Below, piece after piece: positions 1 to 5,568 of a stretch of DNA of 5,903 nucleotides (the stretch's first letter is position 1; each line of letters opens with the position of its first letter). Origin of the DNA: an uncultured Porphyromonadaceae bacterium. GTDB lineage: Bacteria; Bacteroidota; Bacteroidia; Bacteroidales; Muribaculaceae. Location: positions 1 through 5,903 of the forward strand of contig CAMHDX010000067.1 in the NCBI GenBank assembly GCA_946183895.1. The letters run 5' to 3'. The translations under genes and the position numbers were made by a program. The notes under the pieces were generated by a model. It searched no databases and was not told the origin of the DNA. It saw nothing but the letters and a program-made list of their open reading frames with translations.

Positions 1-648
1 CAGCCCGTCAGAGTTAGCAATGCCGGTCGCTGTGACGGTGCCTCGCGGAATGGCGGTGAACTTCTCACCGTCCCACATTGCCCAGTAGACGGTGACGACC
101 TCATTGACCTGCGGCGTGTAGAAGTAGTAGTGCGTGCCGCTCAGTCCCACGTGGTTGCTGACAAAGTTGCACGGAATGACCACGTTGAGCGGTGTTTGCT
201 CGGCCGACGCCTCCACAGCGGGCACGCCGGTGGCGGTGAGTGTGAGGTTGACCGCGTCGGTCACGGTGCCATACACATTGCCTAACGAGCCGCCGATGAT
301 TGCCGAACGCTCGGCAACGGTGAGCTCGCGCGGCAGCACAATCTTGATCCAGTCGGCGTGCAGGTAGTCGGGGTTATCCTCCATGAGCGTTGTGCGCTCG
401 GCGATGTAGTCAACGACGCCTTCGCCCGGCTCGTCGTCACTGCCCGTCTCGCCCTCGCCGGTGACGAGGTTGTGGGCGATGACGGTGCGCCCGTCATTGA
501 GCACATAGGCGCCGTAGAGGTCGCGGCCCAGCAGCTTGTAGGGCACATCAGCCTGCGCCTCGAGGACGAGATCGCCCAGCGAGCGCGAGCGGTAGCGCGT
601 CACGGTGAGCGCCTGCTTGGCGGGCGTGGTGGCACTGTTGTCGGTGGT
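1..648 (-). other. Unidentified C-terminal region of the amidase (incomplete)
   Basis: Residues about 1566-1781. It contains a strand-rich segment (LTVTRYRSRSLGDLV, YKLLGRDLYGAYVLNDG), an acidic, Gly-rich linker at about 1628-1643 (GEGETGSDDEPGEG), and a second strand-rich segment with WIKIVLPRELT and THYYFYTPQVNEVVTVYWAMW. The aromatic-rich YYFYTP...YWA stretch recalls regions near the C-termini of large exported Bacteroidales proteins. No named domain can be assigned with confidence. The reading frame is still open at base 1, so any sorting or anchoring domain lies beyond the window. Confidence 0.5.
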
Positions 649-3600
649 CGGCACCGAGTAGACCCCCAGCGCGCCGCCTGCCACATACAGGTTGCCGCCG
701 TAGTCAAACGCCATCTGGTACACGCCGTGCGGCACACGACCGCCGGTCACGCTCGTCACGTTGTCGTTGACATCAACCGTGAGCGTCTCGCGCCAAGTGA
801 GGATGGGCTTGCTGCGAGTGCCACCGATGTCAAAAATTTGCAGCTCGCCATCAGCATCAACAATCACTAACCATGTGCCGTCATTACTGATGGCGAAGCC
901 GCCGCCATTGCACCCGTTCAGGTTAGTTACCGGTGTGTTAGAGTTGGGCGCGTATGACCAGTAGTCATCATGCGCCGGTGTGATGTAGCGCAGGGCGGGA
1001 TTGGCCGCCGCATTACCCACGTTACCTGCTGACGACGTGTAGAGCACCTCCGACACCCACACCGCACCATCGTCTTGAGCGATGACATTGGTGTTGGGGT
1101 ATGAAAGTTTGGTCTTTGAATGAACCATTGTCGGTGCCGTATACCACTTGTCCGGCAACTCGCCGTTGCTCATGTTGCCGCCCAGGTCATAGCAGTAGAT
1201 GTTATCGGTAAAGTCCTCAAGACTGACATATAGCTTGGTGTCGGCACCGGTTCCGACGATACTCACCGCAGGCGATGAGCTGCCGGTGTTCACGCCATTG
1301 TATGTGATTAGACCGTCTGAGTTGTCTGAGTTACGCGTGCCGGCAAAGAAGTTCTCCCACGTGTCGGTCAATCGGTCGGGATAGGCGATATAAACACCGG
1401 AGTGATCGTCTCCAAAGTCGGGAATGTAGAGGCGACCGGTATAGTCCACAGCAAGGCGGAAGATGTTGTCCCACGCCATCTGACCGGTGTAGGGAGTTGA
1501 GTTTTCGCGTTGCCACAGCGGGTTGTAGCGATACAAGCCGTTGTCGCGGTTAGTAGGCGTGGAAGCCGAACTGTTGCGCGTCTTGAGATCGGTGACATAC
1601 ACGCTGCCGAACCAGTTGCTCTCGGGGCTGTTGTCCACCGCCACGCTCGCGCGGGTGTACTCGTAGTCGCTCGCCGTGAAGCCGTCGCCGGTGTTAAGAC
1701 GCTTGTACTCGGTGATGTCAAAGCCCTTGACGTACACTGCCCACCGGGCTGTCACGCCCTCATTGATGGGCAGGTCGTCCTGGCTGAGCGTGACGCTATT
1801 GGCGCCCTTGACGGGCGACGCGATGGCGTAGCGGCCCAACTCGGTGCCGGTCTCGTCGCTGAAGACTAATGCCGCCTCGAGCGGCGTCGTGTTCACCTTG
1901 AACGTGAACGTGTAGGCGTCGTCGCTGTCAACGCTTTGCCGCAGGTCGTAGGCAAAGATGCCGATGCCCTCGTCGACGAGCGGAGTTTCACTGTACTTGA
2001 CCCACTTGGTGAACACATTGTCACGCACGAGGTAGGCGATAAAGTCGCCGTTGGCGGCGGTGTACGCCATGGCGGTGGTGTAGGCGGGCGCACTGGCTGC
2101 CAGCGTGACATCGCTCGCGTTGACCACCGCGGCGTCGCTCACGCCGGTTGAGATGTCGTATAGGCGCAAGCCCAGATTGTCGGTGTTGTCGCTATAGGGC
2201 GCGACAAGCAGCTGCTGTGCATCGAGCGCGGCACAATTAGCATCGCCCGACATGACATCGGCGGTGGGCAGCACACCGTTGATCGACACGGCGAGGTTGT
2301 TGTCGTTGACCTTGAGCTCGACCGGCGTGATTACAGGGCTGTCTATCATGAAGTAACCGGCACCCGATGCCGAGGGAGCCAACTTGAAGTCGGTGCCGAC
2401 ATCAGTGGTTGTCGTGACGGTAGTCGCCGCCTTGCGGTTGAACAGGTGCGAGGCAACCGAGCCGCCGGCGATGTTGTAGATGTCGTAGCGAATCTCGGTG
2501 TTGCCCGTGCCGCCGTAGTAGTCATTGACGGCTGTGACCACGAGTTGACCCGCAGTTGACGAGCCGGTGTAGGCTATCGAGCCGCCCACCAGTGCTTTGT
2601 ATAGGAAGCCCGCCTCGGGGCTGGTAAACCACTGCACCGGCGCGCCGCTGATGTCGTCCCAACGGTACACCCTCAGGTAGCCGCGGCTCTTGCCGCTCTC
2701 AATCTGGTTGTCGTTGTCGGTGTCTTGCGTCTGCAACTGATTGCAGGCGAGCAGTTTGCCGTCGGTGGTGACGGCGATGTCGCTCAGCGTGTACAGGCTG
2801 GAGCCCTGGTTGTTCTCGGTGGCGACATCCACAATGCCGGTGGTGCTGATGGCGGTGGCGGTCGAGGCATCGGCATCGACGTCGTACAGATAGGGCGTGC
2901 GCGAGCCGTCAACGGCGAGCACCGCGAAGTGGCTGCCCTGCAGGTGCACGGCGCGCCTGATGGTCTTGCCGGCAAGTTCCGCGATGGTGTTGTTGTCATA
3001 GACACGCGTCCACTCCAGGTCGTAGTCCGAAGTCGGGTCGGGGTCGGGATTGACCGGCGCCGCGGTGCCCACATGCCAGCGCGTGAGCTTGCCGTCGCGC
3101 ATGAGGTGCAGCGTCACCGACGTGCCGCCCAGGCTGGCGCCGGTAGCGTTGATATTAGTCCAGCCGGCTGACGTGGCTCCGGTGCCTGTGGCGCTCACCG
3201 TGAGCGCGTGCCGCAGGCCGCTCGTCACGTCACTCAGGACTATGCCGGCATTGGTCGAGCCATCGCTGCTGAGTGGCGACACCAGCAGCGAGTGGCGCTT
3301 GTGGACAAATGCCGAGGCGCCGCGCGACACGACATCGGTCGTGGGCAGCGAGCCCAGGCTCTTGGCGGCGAGCATGTCCTGGGTGTTGACACGAATTTCG
3401 CGCGGGGCGATGAGTTCGCCGTCAATGACAAAGCGGTCAGGCGCAACCGGCGATGGCGAGTAGCGCACGTCGGTGCCGTAGGCGGTGAGGCTCTGGTTGG
3501 GACGGTTGGCGCTGGCATCGCGGTCATAGTTGACGTAGGTGCTCACCAGGGCGCCGCCGGCAACGTGCATTACGATGTCGCGGATTTGCGGGTCGGAACC

Positions 3601-5343
3601 GGTGCTGAAGGCATTGACGGCAGGGGTCATGAGCCAGCCGTTGTCGCTGCTGCCGTTATACGCCATGGTTAAGCCCACATTGGCGCGATACCAGTGACCG
3701 CTCGAGAGCTCGTCGGTGGCGGTGGTGAACCACAGCGAGGGTGCGCCGCTCAGGCTTGCCCACTTGTACACACGCAACACTCCGCGAGTACCCGAGGCCA
3801 CCTGGTCGGCGGCGCTCTGGGTTTGCAGGGCGTTGCAGCCCACAAGGTAGCCGTCGCCGGTGAAGGCGATGTCGCTTAGGTCGTAACGGTCGGTGCCGCC
3901 GTTGTCGGCGGTGGAAACCAAACCCGCGGTGCTGATTTCGACCACCGCGGGCTCGTCGCCGTCGGCGCCCGCCGCGTATTGCGACGGATTGATGCGATAG
4001 AGGTGGGGCGTGTGGGTGGCGTTATCCTCCACGGCAAGCGCCACCAGGTAGTCATCGCGCTGGAGCACACGACGCACGGTCTTGCCCTGCAGCACGTCGA
4101 TGGCATGGTCCTCATAGTCCTTGACAAACTCCAGGCTCAGGTCGCTCACATCGGGGTCGGTGGCGGTGCCGGCGGTGAGGTACAGCTGTGGATAGGTGGT
4201 CTGCGCGGCGGTGACGGTGAACGGACCTTGTCGCTCAAGGTTGGCATAGCCTTCCTTCTTGACGGTGATGTAGTAGTCGCTGCCGGGGGTGAGGTCCTCG
4301 AACACGAATATGCCGTTGTACAGGTCGTCGGTGGTGTACGCGCCGATGTAGGTGTCGCCCTTGTACAGGCTCACATGGGCGCCGTGTACGGGCGTGTAGG
4401 CATCATCGGTGCCGCTGCGGTAGTTATAGAAGCTGTGCGAGATGGCTGCGCTCTTGTCCTTGACAGTGCCCATGATGTCGCCGGTGGGCAGGTCGGGGAT
4501 CGAGAACCACGCGGCGATGCCTCGCGCCACGCGAGCACCCTCCTGACGGCAGTAGTCCTCGTTGAGGGCGCGATGCTTGGCGGGGTCATAGGTGTGGAAG
4601 AAGCCCTCCATCAAGAAGCCCGGCGGATTGTGCTTGAGCACACCCAGATAGCCGTTACTGCTCGTACTGCCGTAAAACTGCAAGTCGCCCACAACGTAGG
4701 GCACCGTGCGGCTGCTGTAACTCAAGGTGCTGTGCGGGTCCAACTCGTCCATGTAGTGATAGCCCCACATGACCTTGCCCATGTCGCTGCTGGGCGGGGT
4801 CGCCTCGTACTTGCCCTTGGCGGAGGTGTACAACTGGCGATAGAGGATGAGCTCGTAGTTGCTGAGTGTGTGGTCCGTGCCGGTGCCGTTGCTGTGCAGC
4901 GAGACGAACATGTCGTAGTTGCCGGCATTGACCTCGGCATTGATCACGCTGAACGTGCGGCTGAAGTTGCTGCCTGAGTGATAGGTCACTCCATCGCGCG
5001 GATAGGGACCGTTGTTCCAGCGGCTCAACGTGATGTTCTCCCCGGGCACACCCATCTCGATGAGGCGCTCGCGCGTCTCAATCATCTTCCACAAGTCGGT
5101 GTTGCTCTCGTAGAATCCGCACGTGTCGGGAAACGACGAGGTGCTGGTGCCACCATTGTTCTTGGGATACGGAATCGACTCCATGGGGCGGTCATCGCCA
5201 CCCCAGCCGCCGTGACCGGGGTTGAGGTAGATGCGCACATCGCTCGCCGCCTTGGTCACAACGCGCGACGGCGACGAGGTCTGCGCCGCGGCAACCGGCG
5301 CCGACAGCAGTAGTGTAGCCAGTAGTATTGAGGTTATGTTCAT
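1..5343 (-). CDS. Secreted multidomain N-acetylmuramoyl-L-alanine amidase (Amidase_3 type) with propeller-like C-terminal array, 3' end outside window
   Basis: The minus-strand frame starts at ATG 5343-5341 and stays open to base 1 (1781 codons, no stop). The start is the only plausible one: the nearest in-frame upstream stop is a TAA 18 codons earlier, with no ATG, GTG or TTG between, and a signal peptide follows directly. There is no Shine-Dalgarno sequence, as is usual in Bacteroidota. The N-terminal domain is a zinc amidase that would cut the bond between N-acetylmuramic acid and L-alanine in peptidoglycan. It has LNPGHGG (H44), E79 in FYESNTD, H150 in FVSLHSNG and catalytic-type E246 in FLMEGFFHTYD. 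After it come a carboxypeptidase-regulatory-like sandwich (about 288-391), two tandem propeller-like modules (401-772 and 773-about 1125), a sandwich plus third propeller-like region (about 1127-1565) and an unidentified C-terminal part. Family amidases are often only 200-450 residues, so this is exceptionally long. Export and amidase class are well supported; the roles of the downstream domains are inferred. The C-terminus, possibly a type IX sorting domain, is not visible. Confidence 0.9.
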   Translation of the reverse strand, partial: MNITSILLATLLLSAPVAAAQTSSPSRVVTKAASDVRIYLNPGHGGWGGDDRPMESIPYPKNNGGTSTSSFPDTCGFYESNTDLWKMIETRERLIEMGVPGENITLSRWNNGPYPRDGVTYHSGSNFSRTFSVINAEVNAGNYDMFVSLHSNGTGTDHTLSNYELILYRQLYTSAKGKYEATPPSSDMGKVMWGYHYMDELDPHSTLSYSSRTVPYVVGDLQFYGSTSSNGYLGVLKHNPPGFLMEGFFHTYDPAKHRALNEDYCRQEGARVARGIAAWFSIPDLPTGDIMGTVKDKSAAISHSFYNYRSGTDDAYTPVHGAHVSLYKGDTYIGAYTTDDLYNGIFVFEDLTPGSDYYITVKKEGYANLERQGPFTVTAAQTTYPQLYLTAGTATDPDVSDLSLEFVKDYEDHAIDVLQGKTVRRVLQRDDYLVALAVEDNATHTPHLYRINPSQYAAGADGDEPAVVEISTAGLVSTADNGGTDRYDLSDIAFTGDGYLVGCNALQTQSAADQVASGTRGVLRVYKWASLSGAPSLWFTTATDELSSGHWYRANVGLTMAYNGSSDNGWLMTPAVNAFSTGSDPQIRDIVMHVAGGALVSTYVNYDRDASANRPNQSLTAYGTDVRYSPSPVAPDRFVIDGELIAPREIRVNTQDMLAAKSLGSLPTTDVVSRGASAFVHKRHSLLVSPLSSDGSTNAGIVLSDVTSGLRHALTVSATGTGATSAGWTNINATGASLGGTSVTLHLMRDGKLTRWHVGTAAPVNPDPDPTSDYDLEWTRVYDNNTIAELAGKTIRRAVHLQGSHFAVLAVDGSRTPYLYDVDADASTATAISTTGIVDVATENNQGSSLYTLSDIAVTTDGKLLACNQLQTQDTDNDNQIESGKSRGYLRVYRWDDISGAPVQWFTSPEAGFLYKALVGGSIAYTGSSTAGQLVVTAVNDYYGGTGNTEIRYDIYNIAGGSVASHLFNRKAATTVTTTTDVGTDFKLAPSASGAGYFMIDSPVITPVELKVNDNNLAVSINGVLPTADVMSGDANCAALDAQQLLVAPYSDNTDNLGLRLYDISTGVSDAAVVNASDVTLAASAPAYTTAMAYTAANGDFIAYLVRDNVFTKWVKYSETPLVDEGIGIFAYDLRQSVDSDDAYTFTFKVNTTPLEAALVFSDETGTELGRYAIASPVKGANSVTLSQDDLPINEGVTARWAVYVKGFDITEYKRLNTGDGFTASDYEYTRASVAVDNSPESNWFGSVYVTDLKTRNSSASTPTNRDNGLYRYNPLWQRENSTPYTGQMAWDNIFRLAVDYTGRLYIPDFGDDHSGVYIAYPDRLTDTWENFFAGTRNSDNSDGLITYNGVNTGSSSPAVSIVGTGADTKLYVSLEDFTDNIYCYDLGGNMSNGELPDKWYTAPTMVHSKTKLSYPNTNVIAQDDGAVWVSEVLYTSSAGNVGNAAANPALRYITPAHDDYWSYAPNSNTPVTNLNGCNGGGFAISNDGTWLVIVDADGELQIFDIGGTRSKPILTWRETLTVDVNDNVTSVTGGRVPHGVYQMAFDYGGNLYVAGGALGVYSVPTTDNSATTPAKQALTVTRYRSRSLGDLVLEAQADVPYKLLGRDLYGAYVLNDGRTVIAHNLVTGEGETGSDDEPGEGVVDYIAERTTLMEDNPDYLHADWIKIVLPRELTVAERSAIIGGSLGNVYGTVTDAVNLTLTATGVPAVEASAEQTPLNVVIPCNFVSNHVGLSGTHYYFYTPQVNEVVTVYWAMWDGEKFTAIPRGTVTATGIANSDGL
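649..1965 (-). other. Beta-sandwich followed by third, different propeller-like region
   Basis: Residues about 1127-1565. The first part (GIFAYDLRQSV, then YTFTFKVN and EAALVFSDETG) reads as a beta-sandwich of alternating hydrophobic strands. From about 1232 blade-like strands recur: VAVDNSPESNWFGSVYV (V1236), LAVDYTGRLYIPDFG (V1299), WLVIVDADGELQIFDI and MAFDYGGNLYVAGG (D1547). The D-x-x-G-x-L-Y-V signature is typical of NHL- or YncE-like beta-propellers. This region does not share the GKT-RR or SGAP-W motifs of the two preceding modules, so it is a separate family. Similar sandwich-propeller pairs occur in other secreted Bacteroidales proteins, as far as I recall. A binding role is inferred only. 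Confidence 0.6.
1969..3027 (-). repeat. Propeller-like module, copy 2 of 2
   Basis: Residues 773 to about 1125, directly after the Pro-Asp linker. It aligns along its length with copy 1: DYDLEWTRVYDNNTI with GKTIRRAV, then YTLSDIAVTTDGKLLACNQL (from about 851), then LRVYRWDDISGAPVQWF (W895, W905), closing near FTKWVKY (W1114). The offset from copy 1 is 372 residues at the start, 364-367 at the central motifs and 358 at the end, so copy 2 has lost a few short segments. The copies are clearly related but well diverged, which indicates an old internal duplication and not a recent assembly artefact. Function is unknown. Confidence 0.7.
3028..4143 (-). repeat. Propeller-like module, copy 1 of 2
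   Basis: Residues 401-772. It opens with DLSLEFVKDYEDHAI and QGKTVRRV, continues through YDLSDIAFTGDGYLVGCNALQ (from about 487) and LRVYKWASLSGAPSLWF (W528, W538), and closes near LTRWHVG (W756) and a Pro-Asp linker, NPDPDPTS, at 765-772. Repeated short strands of the form 'D-I-A-x-x-x-D-G-x-L' and 'L-R-V-Y-K-W' suggest a beta-propeller fold. It resembles the Bacteroidota DUF4623-like proteins, but that assignment is from memory and tentative. No catalytic residues were recognised; a binding or display role is inferred. Confidence 0.7.
4171..4482 (-). other. Carboxypeptidase-regulatory-like / PEGA-like beta-sandwich
   Basis: Residues about 288-391 follow the catalytic domain after a short linker. 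The pattern G-D-I-M-G-T-V, then P-V-x-G-A-x-V-S-L-Y-K-G, then G-x-F-V-F-E-D-L-T-P-G-x-x-Y-Y-I-T-V-K-K-E-G-Y is characteristic of CarboxypepD_reg-like domains (an opening GxV strand, a middle GAxV strand and a closing 'F.dL.PG.Y.l.v...GY' element). These small sandwich domains are common spacers in exported Bacteroidota proteins. A stretch of about 19 residues (298-316) between the first and second strands is an expanded loop. Function here is probably structural or ligand contact. Confidence 0.75.
4498..5238 (-). other. Amidase_3-type catalytic domain
   Basis: Residues about 36-282. The zinc-binding set expected for this family is visible: H44 in NPGHGG, E79 in FYESNTD and H150 in SLHSNG. The C-terminal glutamate E246 sits in a hydrophobic strand motif (GFLMEGFF) followed by an acidic and basic stretch (TYDPAKHRAL), matching the catalytic glutamate region of AmiA/CwlM-like amidases. 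The gap from H44 to E79 is about 35 residues, longer than the roughly 14 usual in compact family members. The added segment contains DDRPMESIPYPKN and a cysteine at 75. From memory, large Bacteroidales amidases carry a similar insertion. All catalytic residues are intact, so the domain is predicted to be active. Confidence 0.88.
5284..5343 (-). other. Signal peptide of the amidase
   Basis: Residues 1-20 have a hydrophobic core (ILLATLLLSAPV, residues 6-17) ending in a small-residue cleavage motif, with likely signal peptidase I cleavage after A20 (VAAA|QT). There is no cysteine at the junction, so it is not a lipoprotein signal. The n-region is only M-N-I-T and has no lysine or arginine, which is unusual, but no upstream start could supply one. 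The enzyme is therefore expected to leave the cytoplasm, as its peptidoglycan substrate requires. Confidence 0.8.
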
Positions 5344-5393
5344 GATAGTAAGGTTGTCGGTTGACTTTTCGGTTCGTGAGAATATTGCCGGTC

Positions 5394-5414
5394 TTGATTA
5401 CAATATGTAATCAA
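5394..5414. promoter_or_regulatory. Perfect 9+9 bp inverted repeat near the predicted transcription start
   Basis: TTGATTACA (5394-5402), a 3 bp centre (ATA) and TGTAATCAA (5406-5414) form a perfect 21 bp dyad. It lies just downstream of the candidate -7 element, roughly +3 to +25, where a repressor would block initiation or clearance. In RNA it could instead form a small AU-rich hairpin at the 5' end of the leader. It is not followed by a T-run, so it is not a terminator. The FNR half-sites TTGAT and ATCAA are present but 11 bp apart instead of 4, so an FNR site is unlikely. Confidence 0.55.
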
Positions 5415-5423
5415 ATCGGGTCG

Positions 5424-5455
5424 TAAAATTATATACTACAACCCAAAAAAGCAAA
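5424..5455 (-). promoter_or_regulatory. Candidate Bacteroidota sigma-ABfr promoter for the amidase gene
   Basis: On the minus strand TTTG (5455-5452) is followed after 20 bp by TAATTTTA (5431-5424), which matches the Bacteroides consensus TTTG / TAnnTTTG at all but the last base with suitable spacing. Transcription would start near 5417-5419, leaving a leader of about 75 nt before the ATG. The region is very AT-rich, so chance matches are possible. Confidence 0.5.
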
Positions 5456-5474
5456 TAAAAACAACAAAAATGTG

Positions 5475-5506
5475 CCGAATGAAGACGAATTATTCCGAAT
5501 GAAGAC
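5475..5506 (-). repeat. 12 bp direct repeat upstream of the amidase promoter
   Basis: CCGAATGAAGAC occurs exactly at 5475-5486 and again at 5495-5506 (GTCTTCATTCGG on the coding strand). The 8 bp between them gives a 20 bp period, about two helical turns, so both copies face the same side of the DNA. The proximal copy ends 19 bp upstream of the candidate -33 element. That is a classical position for an activator, such as a LytTR-type or OmpR-type response regulator that binds direct repeats. The regulator is not identifiable from the window. Confidence 0.6.
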
Positions 5507-5546
5507 TAAAAACTTACGGAGATTTACAAGGGGGAAGAGCTAATTG

Positions 5547-5568
5547 AAAAAAAGCCACCTTTACCGGC
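5547..5568 (-). terminator. Weak intrinsic terminator-like hairpin after the acyltransferase gene
   Basis: On the minus strand GCCG (5568-5565), a 7 nt loop and TGGC (5557-5554) form a 4 bp stem, including one G-U pair, followed at once by seven T residues (5553-5547). The stem overlaps the stop codon of the gene. It is short for a terminator, so read-through into the amidase gene is possible. Confidence 0.4.

Noticed and set aside
358..870. Plus-strand open frame of 170 codons, and similar ones at 1510-1869, 2725-3171 and 3208-3672
   Set aside because: All are antisense to the continuous amidase frame, rich in Val, Gly, Ala and Arg, and lack motifs or plausible translation signals. They are shadows of GC-rich coding DNA.
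1969..4143. Possible assembly duplication or recent tandem repeat
   Set aside because: The two modules match at the protein level with many substitutions and indels and no long identical nucleotide runs, so this is an ancient domain duplication.
3979..4977. Plus-strand open frame of 332 codons, Val-, Gly-, Ala- and His-rich
   Set aside because: It lies entirely antisense to the amidase and CarboxypepD-like domains, whose minus-strand frame shows clear family motifs. Its composition is what GC-rich codons of the opposite strand produce, and it shows no recognisable domain.
5394..5414. FNR/CRP-type operator
   Set aside because: The TTGAT and ATCAA halves are separated by 11 bp, not the 4 bp of an FNR site, so only a generic dyad is claimed.
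5344..5560. Small gene, small RNA or tRNA in the intergenic spacer
   Set aside because: No convincing open frame, cloverleaf or terminator-bounded transcript was seen. The structure present is explained as promoter, repeat and dyad elements.
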